A program made the position numbers and the translations under genes. This document shows positions 53,597-61,543 of a stretch of DNA of 64,000 bases, in pieces. The number at the start of each line of letters is the position of its first letter. The first letter of the stretch is position 1. The notes under the pieces were generated by a model that saw only the letters and a program-made list of their open reading frames with translations, ran no database searches and was not told where the DNA came from. Source of the DNA: Sporocytophaga myxococcoides DSM 11118 (GTDB lineage: Bacteria > Bacteroidota > Bacteroidia > Cytophagales > Cytophagaceae); NCBI RefSeq assembly GCF_000426725.1, contig NZ_AUFX01000003.1, positions 124,001-188,000 of the forward strand, given 5' to 3'.

Positions 53597-56209
53597 TTAT
53601 TCATTATCATTATCATTATCATTGTCATCATCCTCTTCTTCTTCAGACTGAGACTCTTCAGTAGCATCAGCATTTGGAAGTTCAGAATCTACATCAGGAA
53701 GTTCAGATTCGATTTCCAGGATTTCAGATGCTATAGCATCGGTCGTTTCTGGCGAAATTTCGGTTGGGCCAAGGTTTTCAATTTTCGCAACAGATGCTAT
53801 TTCATCTGTTTCACTTAGCTTTATTAAACGAACTCCTTGGGTAGCTCTTCCGACAATTCTAAGTGCAGCAACTGGCATTCTTATTATAATTCCGGATTTA
53901 TTGATGATCATCAGTTCATCTTTATCCGAAACATCCATTATTGCTACTAATTTCCCTGTTTTTTCAGTAATGTTTAGAGTTTTAACTCCTTTTCCTCCTC
54001 TGTTGGTAACTCTATAGTCGTCGATATCAGAACGTTTTCCATATCCTTTTTCTGATACAACAAGAAGGTTATTATCAGAGCAGCTCAGACAAACCATACC
54101 AATTACCTTGTCTTCGTCGTCAGCCAAAGTTACGCCTCTCACTCCTGCTGCATTTCTACCCATTGGACGAACATGTTCTTCATTAAATCTGATTGCTCTA
54201 CCAGATTTAAGGGCTATAACAATTTCATTATTACCATTGGTAAGCCTTACATTTAAAAGTTTATCGCCTTCGTTTATTGTAATAGCCTGTATACCATTGG
54301 ATCTAGGTCGGGAGAATGCTTCAAGGGAAGTTTTCTTTATGGTTCCATTTTCTGTAACCATTATGATAAAGTTATTATTAATATAATCGACATCAACCAA
54401 CGTTTTTATATTAATAATCGCTCGTACTTTGTCTTCTTTCTCTACATTGATAAGATTCTGAATTGGTCGACCTTTCGATGTTTTACTTCCTTCAGGTATT
54501 CCATAAACTTTTTGCCAGAAGACTTTTCCTGAATCTGTAAAAATCAGAAGGTAATTGTGCATCGTTGCAATAAAAAGATGTTCCGTAAAATCATCTTCTT
54601 TTGAAACAGCTCCCCTTGATCCGACTCCACCCCTGGCCTGTGAACGATATTCTGTTAATGGTGTACGCTTAATATAACCTTCGTGTGAAATTGTAATAAC
54701 CATTTCATCATCCGCGATAATATCTTCTATGTCAATATCATCTGCAGAATGTACGATTTGAGTTCTCCTTTCATCACCATAACGCTCTTTCATTTCAAGA
54801 GACTCGTCTTTGATGATTTGCATTCTGAGCTCCTGGCTATTAAGAATTTCATTTAACCTTGCAATTAAAGCCATAACTTCTTCGTATTCCTTAACGATTT
54901 TGTCACGCTCCATGCCTGTTAAACGCTGAAGTCTTAATTCAAGGACAGCTTTAGCCTGAATTTCAGACATTCCGAAGTTTTCCATCAAACCTTTTTTAGC
55001 TTCTTCAGGATCTCTGGAGTTTCTGATCAACTTTATTACCTCATCAAGGTGATCCAGGGCAATCAGATATCCTTGTAAAATATGTGCACGTTTTTCAGCT
55101 TCTTCCAGTTCAAACTTCGTTCTTCTGACTATCACTTCATGACGATGATCCACAAAGTGTCTGATCATGTCTTTCAGATTTACTGTCATTGGCCTGCCAT
55201 TGACAAGAGCAACGTTGTTTACCCCGAAAGATGATTGAAGTTGAGTGTATTTATAGAGATTATTTAAAACGATACTTGGAATAGCATCTTTTTTCAATTC
55301 ATATACGATGCGAAGCCCTTCTCTATCTGATTCGTCTCTGATATCAGAAATTCCTTCGATTTTCTTTTCATTAATCAATTGTGCCGTTTTTTCCACCATT
55401 GAGGCCTTGTTGACCATATATGGAATATCGTGGACAACAATCATATCTCTTCCTGTAGGAGTATTTTCAAAAGTGGCATTTGCTCGCACTACAACTCTTC
55501 CACGACCAGTTTCAAATGCCGATTTTACTCCTTGATAACCATAAATGGTTCCTCCTGTTGGAAAATCCGGAGCTTTTACAAATTCCATCAGCTCCTCAAT
55601 TGTGATGTCATTGTTATCAATATATGCACAAACACCATCCACAACTTCACGTAGATTATGTGGCGCCATATTGGTAGCCATACCAACAGCGATACCGGAA
55701 GTTCCGTTAATCAAAAGATTTGGCACCTTTGAAGGAAGAACTGTGGGTTCTTCAAGGGAATCATCAAAGTTGGGTTGAAAATCTACTGTATTCTTGTTTA
55801 TATCAGAAAGCATTTCTTCGGCGATTCTCTTGAATCTAGCCTCAGTATACCTCATTGCCGCAGGAGAATCACCGTCTATAGATCCGAAGTTTCCTTGTCC
55901 ATCGACCATCATATATCTCAATGACCATGGTTGTGCCATACGAACCATGGAATCATATACCGATGCGTCACCGTGAGGGTGGAATTTACCAAGTACCTCA
56001 CCAACAATTCTTGCGGATTTTTTATAAGGTTTGTTCCAGTTAACACCTAATTCTGACATTCCAAAAAGCACCCTTCTGTGTACAGGTTTTAATCCGTCTC
56101 TTACGTCTGGTAATGCCCTTGAAATGATAACCGACATCGAATAATCGATGTAAGCTCCCCTCATTTCATCTTCAATGTTAATAGGAATTATGTTTTCGCC
56201 TTCAGCCAT
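53597..56209 (-). CDS. gyrA: DNA gyrase subunit A
   Basis: 870 aa. The gyrase A subunit cuts and reseals DNA to introduce negative supercoils. The active-site tyrosine is Y121 in [10 protein letters not shown], and the N-terminal signature is [19 protein letters not shown]. The C-terminal beta-pinwheel contains [13 protein letters not shown] in the place of the GyrA box, and later [16 protein letters not shown]. The protein ends in a strongly acidic tail (about the last 45 residues) finishing in (DN) repeats encoded by a hexanucleotide run. At the position of E. coli Ser83 the sequence has Ala ([11 protein letters not shown]82). A full-length, intact gene. Confidence 0.97.
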   Translation of the reverse strand: MAEGENIIPINIEDEMRGAYIDYSMSVIISRALPDVRDGLKPVHRRVLFGMSELGVNWNKPYKKSARIVGEVLGKFHPHGDASVYDSMVRMAQPWSLRYMMVDGQGNFGSIDGDSPAAMRYTEARFKRIAEEMLSDINKNTVDFQPNFDDSLEEPTVLPSKVPNLLINGTSGIAVGMATNMAPHNLREVVDGVCAYIDNNDITIEELMEFVKAPDFPTGGTIYGYQGVKSAFETGRGRVVVRANATFENTPTGRDMIVVHDIPYMVNKASMVEKTAQLINEKKIEGISDIRDESDREGLRIVYELKKDAIPSIVLNNLYKYTQLQSSFGVNNVALVNGRPMTVNLKDMIRHFVDHRHEVIVRRTKFELEEAEKRAHILQGYLIALDHLDEVIKLIRNSRDPEEAKKGLMENFGMSEIQAKAVLELRLQRLTGMERDKIVKEYEEVMALIARLNEILNSQELRMQIIKDESLEMKERYGDERRTQIVHSADDIDIEDIIADDEMVITISHEGYIKRTPLTEYRSQARGGVGSRGAVSKEDDFTEHLFIATMHNYLLIFTDSGKVFWQKVYGIPEGSKTSKGRPIQNLINVEKEDKVRAIINIKTLVDVDYINNNFIIMVTENGTIKKTSLEAFSRPRSNGIQAITINEGDKLLNVRLTNGNNEIVIALKSGRAIRFNEEHVRPMGRNAAGVRGVTLADDEDKVIGMVCLSCSDNNLLVVSEKGYGKRSDIDDYRVTNRGGKGVKTLNITEKTGKLVAIMDVSDKDELMIINKSGIIIRMPVAALRIVGRATQGVRLIKLSETDEIASVAKIENLGPTEISPETTDAIASEILEIESELPDVDSELPNADATEESQSEEEEDDDNDNDNDNE

Positions 56210-56587
56210 AGATATTATAAATGGAAATTAGGATTTTTTAATGTAGCAAGATAAGTATTTTTAGTGAATGGCCACAATTTGGCATCCTAAATTTGGCTTT
56301 TATTTATACACATTCAGATCTTCTTCTTTCTGTTTTTTTGATAATGGAACCAATATGCAATCACTACTTTAAGTAAATAAACGATATGTATTGGTTATTA
56401 GCACAATACAACACAATAGTTTTTCAAGATTTTCAATTTGATTATACTGAAGGTAAGCCTAGCCCCAAATTTTAAATGGAACAAATACCTTCTGGTTTAT
56501 GCTTTTTATATATGTAGAAAGGAACAGTCTGAAATTTCTGAAGAACAGAATTTTATAAGATTTAAGTTGAATGCAAAATATAATAAA
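56210..56587. other. Intergenic region between gyrA and the GyrI-like gene
   Basis: Divergent, 378 bp, AT-rich. The frame of the downstream gene extends into it from a TTG at 56438, but the extra 50 residues are unlike the family. No exact TAnnTTTG box was found in either direction. AATTTGGC occurs twice near 56278-56300. Confidence 0.45.
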
Positions 56588-57226
56588 ATGGAGGCTTTGA
56601 TTGATCTGGACAAGCATTTATATGATCCTTCTATAGAGGAAGTTAGACTGGTAGAAGTACCTGATTTTAATTATTTCACTCTTTATGGAGAAGGTCCGGC
56701 GATATTTGATATGCATTTTTTGCAAGCAGCATTAACTCTATTCAAAGTTGATGAATATGCTAGAAAAATTTTATCTGCCAAGACTCCAATGGTTAATATT
56801 TGTGCGAATGGAATCACTCCTGTTGAAGTTTTGTGGTGGAAAGATGATAGACCATTTGATTTTAACATGGATACAATTTGGAAATGGGCAATTATGATCA
56901 ATGAGCCAGCATTAATCAACGAAGACATTCTTGGCTTGTCACAGAAAATGGTTTTGGAAGAGAACCCAGAATGGTCTTTTACCCAGTCTATTACATTAAA
57001 TCGCCTTTCTGAGGGCTTGAGTTTGCAGACATCATTTAAAGGTGGCCGAACAGAAGGAAAAAAATCTCTAGAAAAGGTCCGTTCTTTTGCAAAAAGTAAA
57101 AATCTGGAATTCATTGGTAAATACCATGAAATATATTTTGAAAATCCGGAAGACTTAAAGTCAAATCAGTTGGTGACAATTTTAAGATTTCCTGTATCAG
57201 AAATTAAAATATCTCAAATAATTTAA
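56588..57226 (+). CDS. GyrI-like small-molecule-binding protein
   Basis: 212 aa from ATG 56588 (MEALIDLDKHLYDPSIEEVR). An upstream TTG would add 50 residues that do not belong to the family. Matching features are VRLVEVPDFNYFTLYGEGP, VEVLWWKDDRPFDF, WKWAIMINEP and KYHEIYFENPEDLKSNQLVT ILRFPV near the end. This is the GyrI/BmrR-like effector-binding fold in its short stand-alone form. Members bind or hydrolyse cyclic and hydrophobic compounds; E. coli GyrI inhibits gyrase, but most family members do not. It is divergent from gyrA, which may be coincidence. Confidence 0.82.
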   Translation: MEALIDLDKHLYDPSIEEVRLVEVPDFNYFTLYGEGPAIFDMHFLQAALTLFKVDEYARKILSAKTPMVNICANGITPVEVLWWKDDRPFDFNMDTIWKWAIMINEPALINEDILGLSQKMVLEENPEWSFTQSITLNRLSEGLSLQTSFKGGRTEGKKSLEKVRSFAKSKNLEFIGKYHEIYFENPEDLKSNQLVTILRFPVSEIKISQII

Positions 57227-57235
57227 TAGTTGGCT

Positions 57236-57652
57236 ATGACACAATTACTGGAATCCCCAAAAACCTCTTACCTTCTTGAAGGAAGCCTTGAGGTCTTACA
57301 TCAACAGACCAGAGAATGGTTAAGTGAAATGGATTTGTGGAAGGATGAGATACGTTTTTTTAAGAATCTGATCAATAAGCAACTTCTGAAAGTGAGATCA
57401 GAAGATGATAAGGAGGAGTTGAGAGATTATGAAAAAATTCTAAGTAAAATGCATAATGACTGGCTGGAACATCTTTTCATGCAAACCCAAGCTCATGAAA
57501 TGTATTTGGCTGGAATAATGCAAAACCGCCCCAAAGACTATGATGAAGCATATAGAGAAAGGCATCGAGACCTTACTGAAAAAGTTGACGGTTTTTATAA
57601 GGAAATGAAAAGCATTAAAAGCGAATTATTTGAATTCATAGAAAAGCTTTGA
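57236..57652 (+). CDS. Hypothetical coiled-coil protein
   Basis: 138 aa from ATG 57236 (MTQLLESPKTSYLLEGSLEV). A TTG two codons earlier is less likely. It is almost entirely helical and charged (HQQTREWLSEMDLWKDEIRF, EELRDYEKILSKMHNDWLEH), with a long coiled coil toward the C-terminus. No signal or membrane segment. Family not recognised. It lies 9 nt after the GyrI-like gene and ends at a terminator, so the two form one operon. Confidence 0.7.
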   Translation: MTQLLESPKTSYLLEGSLEVLHQQTREWLSEMDLWKDEIRFFKNLINKQLLKVRSEDDKEELRDYEKILSKMHNDWLEHLFMQTQAHEMYLAGIMQNRPKDYDEAYRERHRDLTEKVDGFYKEMKSIKSELFEFIEKL

Positions 57653-57705
57653 TAATGATGTAGTTAAACAGTGCATCATTAAAATTTTTCATAACAATTT
57701 ACCTG

Positions 57706-57750
57706 ATCCTCAGTTTGGTAATCACAGCCGGACTGAGGATATTATTTTTT
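57706..57750 (+). terminator. Terminator of the GyrI-like operon
   Basis: A 9-bp stem (ATCCTCAGT 57706-57714 with ACTGAGGAT 57732-57740) and a 17-nt loop are followed by ATTA and six T (57745-57750). Confidence 0.85.
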
Positions 57751-57786
57751 AATAAATTCACCGGTTAATTTATTTTTGTTAAACTA

Positions 57787-57818
57787 TTTGGAACAAAATT
57801 TCCAGTAGCATATATTTG
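57787..57818 (+). promoter_or_regulatory. Consensus promoter of the SAM-riboswitch transcript
   Basis: TTTG (57787-57790), 20 nt, then TATATTTG (57811-57818) matches the Bacteroidota -33/-7 consensus. Transcription should begin near 57824, about 20 nt before the riboswitch. Confidence 0.82.
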
Positions 57819-57842
57819 TAATGCGATCACCTACCGTGTGTA

Positions 57843-57957
57843 GTTGATTTATAAAGAAGAAGGGAGAGAATAGGCTCTGAGAACTTCTAGCAACCTGCCA
57901 CCAAAAATGTAAGGTGCTAAATCCTAGTTTCGATTTTCGGAACACATATAAATTAAC
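57843..57957 (+). promoter_or_regulatory. SAM-I (S-box) riboswitch
   Basis: All S-box elements can be folded by hand. P1 pairs 57843-57853 with 57947-57957 (11 bp, one G-U). P2 pairs AGAAG (57855-57859) with CTTCT (57884-57888), and AGAG (57865-57868) with CTCT (57875-57878). The P2 loop TAGG (57871-57874) pairs with CCTA (57923-57926), the diagnostic pseudoknot. P3 uses TAGCAACC and AAGGTGCTAAATCC, the conserved core. P4 is GTTTCG-ATTTT-CGGAAC. The ATG of the next ORF begins 5 nt after P1, so SAM binding would hide the start region and lower translation. Confidence 0.92.
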
Positions 57958-57961
57958 ACTT

Positions 57962-58090
57962 ATGAATACAGCCCAATTTAGAGATTCAAAAGAAAAAGTA
58001 ACTAAAGGACAAGGTTCTTCAGTAAACTTTCGTTTTGCCATTACGTTAAATGCATATAACAACAGTTATTGTTGTTGTAAGCTTTCGTAG
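57962..58090 (+). CDS. 42-aa Cys-Cys-Cys peptide under SAM-riboswitch control
   Basis: ATG 57962 to TAG 58088-58090. The product begins MNTAQFRDSKEKVTKGQG and ends AYNNSYCCCKLS. It has three consecutive cysteines near the C-terminus and no signal peptide. The start codon sits immediately after the riboswitch P1 stem, so it is the direct target of SAM control. It could be a leader peptide whose Cys run senses cysteine supply, a small redox or metal peptide, or the remnant of a leader for a lost methionine gene. The family is not known to me. Confidence 0.65.
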   Translation: MNTAQFRDSKEKVTKGQGSSVNFRFAITLNAYNNSYCCCKLS

Positions 58091-58158
58091 TTGGCTTTGG
58101 CTAATTTCCTGTAGTAACAGGTTTAAATCAATCCTTTAACAATTTAACCCTTAATGCC

Positions 58159-58395
58159 ATGACAAAAACTATTTCTATTAATTTTAAGACGTTGGCACTC
58201 ACAGCTGGAATTTCTAATTCTCAAAATAACGAAGTTTGCAATCCTGTATATTCAGTTAATCTGTATCATTTTAACGAAACACCTGGATTGACTTACGAAA
58301 CCTATCTGACAATTTCAGAAATGGTTAATTATAAATGTGACCAGGCGGTGGCTGGTCAATCTCCGCTAAAACAATGCACCTGGAATCTGAATTAA
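58159..58395 (+). CDS. 78-aa ORF in the SAM-riboswitch transcript
   Basis: The product begins MTKTISINFKTLALTAGISN, and contains NEVCNPVYSVNLYHF and ends with PLKQCTWNLN. It has three cysteines and no recognisable domain. It lies 68 nt after the 42-aa ORF, with a small CCTGT-AGTA-ACAGG hairpin between, and ends 23 nt before a strong terminator. Position inside a promoter-riboswitch-terminator unit supports it being expressed. Coding status is moderately likely. Confidence 0.5.
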   Translation: MTKTISINFKTLALTAGISNSQNNEVCNPVYSVNLYHFNETPGLTYETYLTISEMVNYKCDQAVAGQSPLKQCTWNLN

Positions 58396-58418
58396 TTCCT
58401 GGTTTTTAGATAAATTTG

Positions 58419-58457
58419 AGGGCTGCTTCATATAAATTGAAGCAGCCCTTCGTTTTT
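58419..58457 (+). terminator. Terminator closing the SAM-riboswitch unit
   Basis: A 12-bp perfect stem (58419-58430 with 58438-58449) and a 7-nt loop are followed by TCG and five T (58453-58457). Confidence 0.92.
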
Positions 58458-58475
58458 ATTCGGTTTAACCTTAAA

Positions 58476-59147
58476 ATGAAAATTAAAATATCGAAACCAT
58501 TTAAAAGTACACCCAACATTAACCTTTCACGAAAATTCAGAATTGCCAAATATGTCATGTACCGGGAAACCATGTTGCATAAGAGTGATCTTTTATGGAC
58601 TTTCCTTGGATCGTTTTGCGGAATAGGACTTATTGGTCTCATCAACAGCCAGATATTCGAAGTTCAGGATCATATATTTTTAATAGGATCTTTCGGAGCT
58701 TCTGCCGTATTATTATATGGAGTATCTAACAGCCCTTTATCTCAGCCAAGGAATCTGTTTGGAGGTCATATACTTTCAGCACTTGTAGGGGTGACTGTGG
58801 CTCAATTATTACCAGACACGCTTTGGTTCTCATCTACTCTGGCAGTTTCACTTAGTATCATGGTAATGCAAATGACCAAAACTCTGCATCCTCCCGGAGG
58901 TGCAACTGCTCTGATTGCTAATATTGGCTCTGCTAAAATAAAAGCTTTGGGATACTGGTATGTGGTCTCTCCTGTCGCCACCGGAGTTATTATTCTATTT
59001 GCAATTGCGATGGTATTTAACAACCTTTCAGGACGCAAATATCCCGTGAATAAAGGTGGAAAGCGGAAAGCTAAAAGTCCAAAGTTAAAAATTGAAAGTG
59101 AAAAGTTAAAAGAAGTCGTTATTGAGGAAAAGTATGAGACTGTTTAA
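58476..59147 (+). CDS. HPP family membrane protein
   Basis: 223 aa from ATG 58476. An upstream TTG (58416) lies before the terminator and would include its sequence. Four hydrophobic segments are visible (LLWTFLGSFCGIGLIGLI, IFLIGSFGASAVLLYGV, HILSALVGVTVAQLL, VVSPVATGVIILFAIAMVF). The family signature is LHPPGGATALIANIG. HPP proteins are integral membrane proteins; plant members move nitrite into plastids, but bacterial function is unproven. The C-terminal ~30 residues are a Lys/Glu-rich tail encoded by a run of similar short A/G-rich units. Confidence 0.88.
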   Translation: MKIKISKPFKSTPNINLSRKFRIAKYVMYRETMLHKSDLLWTFLGSFCGIGLIGLINSQIFEVQDHIFLIGSFGASAVLLYGVSNSPLSQPRNLFGGHILSALVGVTVAQLLPDTLWFSSTLAVSLSIMVMQMTKTLHPPGGATALIANIGSAKIKALGYWYVVSPVATGVIILFAIAMVFNNLSGRKYPVNKGGKRKAKSPKLKIESEKLKEVVIEEKYETV

Positions 59148-59159
59148 TAAGCTGAATGT

Positions 59160-59200
59160 GGAAAGGTAAAAGCTAAAAGTTACGATGCTTTTACCTTTCC
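59160..59200. terminator. Long hairpin between convergent genes
   Basis: A 14-bp perfect stem (59160-59173 with 59187-59200) and a 13-nt loop lie between the convergent HPP and fabG-like genes. T-runs are weak on both sides. The arms carry GGAAAGGTAAAAGC, similar to the A/G-rich units at the end of the HPP gene. Confidence 0.6.
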
Positions 59201-59210
59201 GCTTTCTGCT

Positions 59211-59957
59211 TTATGAAACAAAACCTCCATCTATTGTAAGTACTGATCCACTTATATACGAACTTTCTTCTGATGCAAGAAATATATAGGCGTTTGAAAC
59301 ATCTTCAGGCTTACCCAGTCTCCCTACCGGGATTTTATCTTTAATACTTCTAACGATTTTTTCCGGTACATTTTTCAGAGATTCGGTTTCGATAAAGCCA
59401 GGAGCAACTGCATTTACAGTAATTCCGTGTCTACTTAATTCTCTTGCCCATACTTTAGTAATACCCACTAGTCCTGATTTGGCTGCAGCGTAATTTGCCT
59501 GACCGAAATTACTATAAATACCTACCAATGACGATGTATTAATGATGCGGCCGAATTGTTTTTGAACCATATAAGGAGCAATAGCTTTGGTACAGTTAAA
59601 AACACCTGTGAGATTCAGGTCTATAACTTGTTGCCATTGTTCAATGCTCATATTCATCGAAGCAGCGTCCCTGGTGATGCCAGCGTTGTTAATGAGAATA
59701 TCAATTTGTCCTCTTGATGCAAAAACACTTCTTGCAGCCTCTTCTACTTGAGCAAAACGAGTTGTGTCCACTTCCATAAAGGTCACATCCTCCATTCCAT
59801 TTGCTTTTATTTCCTTAAGGGTTTCATTACCCTTTTCAATATCTATATCCCAAATAATAACAGATGAACCTTCGGATGAAAATCTATCTACAGTCTTCTT
59901 GCCAATACCCTGGGCTCCTCCGGTAATAATACTAACTTTTCCTTCTAGCTTCTTCAC
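59211..59957 (-). CDS. 3-oxoacyl-[acyl-carrier-protein] reductase-like SDR (FabG family)
   Basis: 248 aa. The start is a GTG (59957), placing KKLEGKVSIITGGAQGIG at the N-terminus; no better ATG is near. The SDR set is complete: GGAQGIG, NNAG, and the catalytic NTSSLVGIYSNFGQANYAAAKSG (Ser, Tyr, Lys), ending SGSVLTIDGGF. It reduces a keto group with NADPH. With no fatty-acid genes alongside, it may be a FabG-like enzyme of other metabolism. Confidence 0.88.
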   Translation of the reverse strand: MKKLEGKVSIITGGAQGIGKKTVDRFSSEGSSVIIWDIDIEKGNETLKEIKANGMEDVTFMEVDTTRFAQVEEAARSVFASRGQIDILINNAGITRDAASMNMSIEQWQQVIDLNLTGVFNCTKAIAPYMVQKQFGRIINTSSLVGIYSNFGQANYAAAKSGLVGITKVWARELSRHGITVNAVAPGFIETESLKNVPEKIVRSIKDKIPVGRLGKPEDVSNAYIFLASEESSYISGSVLTIDGGFVS

Positions 59958-60047
59958 ACACCGAAAAATTTATAATAAAATATAAAGCTTAAATACAGAA
60001 AAAATAAGTGAAATAGAAAGAGGAATATGATATAGTTATTAACAGCT

Positions 60048-60956
60048 TCAGGACATTAATAAGCCTAATCCAAACAGTATTACAAAGGCTAACGTTGAAA
60101 GAGCCATGAGTTTTAATTGAGGATCAATTTTTTCTGATTCATTTTCTTTGGTAACTTTTATTCCGGTTATTAATATCAGAGGGAAACTTAATAAGAACAG
60201 CCACTTTCCTACTGAATGGTTTTCATTTAGAAGAATGTATGTAAATGCTGAGCCGAAACCTCCTATAAGTAGAAACCAGTGATAAATTTTAGCTTTTCCT
60301 TTACCTAACCTTACTGGAATAGAATATTTTCCTGCAAGCTTATCGGATTCTATATCACGTATGTTATTGATGTTTAATACAGCTGCTGAGAAAAAGCCGC
60401 AGGCAAAAGCAGGCAATAATATTTTATAATCCAATGTATGTGTATGCAGATAATAACAACCTCCGACACCAACAAGTCCAAAGAATAGAAATACAGAAAT
60501 GTCTCCCAGACCTGCATAACCATAAGGATTTTTTCCTGCTGTATATTTAATGGCTGCTACAATTGACAGGATACCTAATATCAGGAAAAAGCCAAATGTA
60601 CCCAACGAGGAAAATGAAATAGCATTTACCAAAAGAATTACGCCACTAAATAATGAAAGAGATCCAAAAAGATACATTCCTTTTTTCATTGTTTCCGGTG
60701 ATATTTTACCCGATTGTACAGCTCTTTGAGGCCCTTTTCTGAAGACACTATCAGCACCATTTTGGGAGTCTCCATAATCATTAGCCAGGTTTGACAATAT
60801 CTGGAGGAATATTGTAGTTAAAATTGCCAAAAGACAGATTAAAAGTTTAAAGCTCCCATCATTGGCGGCAAGGAAACTGCCCATGATGATACTCGAAAGA
60901 GCCAGAGGAAGTGTCCTTAACCTAAATGCCGATACCCATGCTTTTATTGAACTCAT
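60048..60956 (-). CDS. menA: 1,4-dihydroxy-2-naphthoate polyprenyltransferase
   Basis: 302 aa, UbiA superfamily with 8-9 hydrophobic segments. The two Asp-rich motifs are NLANDYGDSQNGAD and NNIRDIESDKLAGK. MenA prenylates dihydroxynaphthoate in menaquinone synthesis, the quinone of Bacteroidota. The ATG overlaps the stop of the glutathione-peroxidase gene by one base (TAATG), which indicates translational coupling. Confidence 0.92.
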   Translation of the reverse strand: MSSIKAWVSAFRLRTLPLALSSIIMGSFLAANDGSFKLLICLLAILTTIFLQILSNLANDYGDSQNGADSVFRKGPQRAVQSGKISPETMKKGMYLFGSLSLFSGVILLVNAISFSSLGTFGFFLILGILSIVAAIKYTAGKNPYGYAGLGDISVFLFFGLVGVGGCYYLHTHTLDYKILLPAFACGFFSAAVLNINNIRDIESDKLAGKYSIPVRLGKGKAKIYHWFLLIGGFGSAFTYILLNENHSVGKWLFLLSFPLILITGIKVTKENESEKIDPQLKLMALSTLAFVILFGLGLLMS

Positions 60957-61540
60957 TATTTGTTGATCGCTTCTGTAATTTCAAAACCCATAGGTGTAGA
61001 TCCGGAAGGGAAAAATTTCACCAATTCACCATTTTCATTAATTAAATACTTGCAAAAATTCCATTTGGGAGCCTGATCGTTCCAGCCATTTTTATCTGCT
61101 ACAGATAACCACTCAAATACAGGATGCTGTCCTTTTCCTTTTACTGTAACTTTTTCCATCATTTGAAAGGTTACACCATAATTTGCGGTGCAGAATTCCC
61201 TGATTTGGGTACTATTCCCAGGCTCCTGATTAAAGAAATCGTTAGAAGGAAATCCGAGGATTACTACTTTATCTCCATGCGTTTCGTGAAGTTTCTGAAG
61301 TTCAGCATACTGATGTGTATAGCCACACTTGGATGCAGTATTTACAATTAAAACTTTTTTCCCTCTGAATTTCGAAAAGTCTATTGAATCTCCTTCCAAA
61401 GTATAAGCCTTAAGGGAATAGAATGAAAAGAAAGCATCCTTACCATCCAAAGGTTTAGACTTTATCTGCCCACACCCAGGAAGAACATATATGAATGTTA
61501 AAGCTAAAACTACAAAAGAAAATTTAAGTGATAATTTCAT
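60956..61540 (-). CDS. Glutathione-peroxidase-family lipoprotein
   Basis: 194 aa. A lipoprotein signal ends at Cys23 (IYVLPGC). The peroxidase centre is C72 in NTASKCGYTHQY, with FPSNDFFNQEPG (Gln) and KWNFCKYLI (Trp, Asn) completing the catalytic set. Bacterial members usually use thioredoxin to reduce peroxides. Being lipid-anchored it would act in the periplasm. It sits between argS (3 nt after its stop) and menA. Confidence 0.9.
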   Translation of the reverse strand: MKLSLKFSFVVLALTFIYVLPGCGQIKSKPLDGKDAFFSFYSLKAYTLEGDSIDFSKFRGKKVLIVNTASKCGYTHQYAELQKLHETHGDKVVILGFPSNDFFNQEPGNSTQIREFCTANYGVTFQMMEKVTVKGKGQHPVFEWLSVADKNGWNDQAPKWNFCKYLINENGELVKFFPSGSTPMGFEITEAINK

Positions 61541-61543
61541 AAT

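Noticed and set aside
53598-53635. Short tandem ATTATC run considered as a CRISPR-like or iteron array
   Set aside because: It is an in-frame coding microsatellite for the acidic tail of GyrA.
56438-56587. 50-codon N-terminal extension of the GyrI-like protein (TTG start)
   Set aside because: The extension does not fit the family, whose members begin close to the ATG at 56588.
57784-58062. 92-codon minus-strand ORF
   Set aside because: It runs antisense through the promoter, the SAM riboswitch and the start of the 42-aa ORF, and its translation shows no domain.
58416-58475. N-terminal extension of the HPP protein (TTG start)
   Set aside because: It overlaps the terminator stem of the upstream unit; the ATG at 58476 gives a normal HPP protein.
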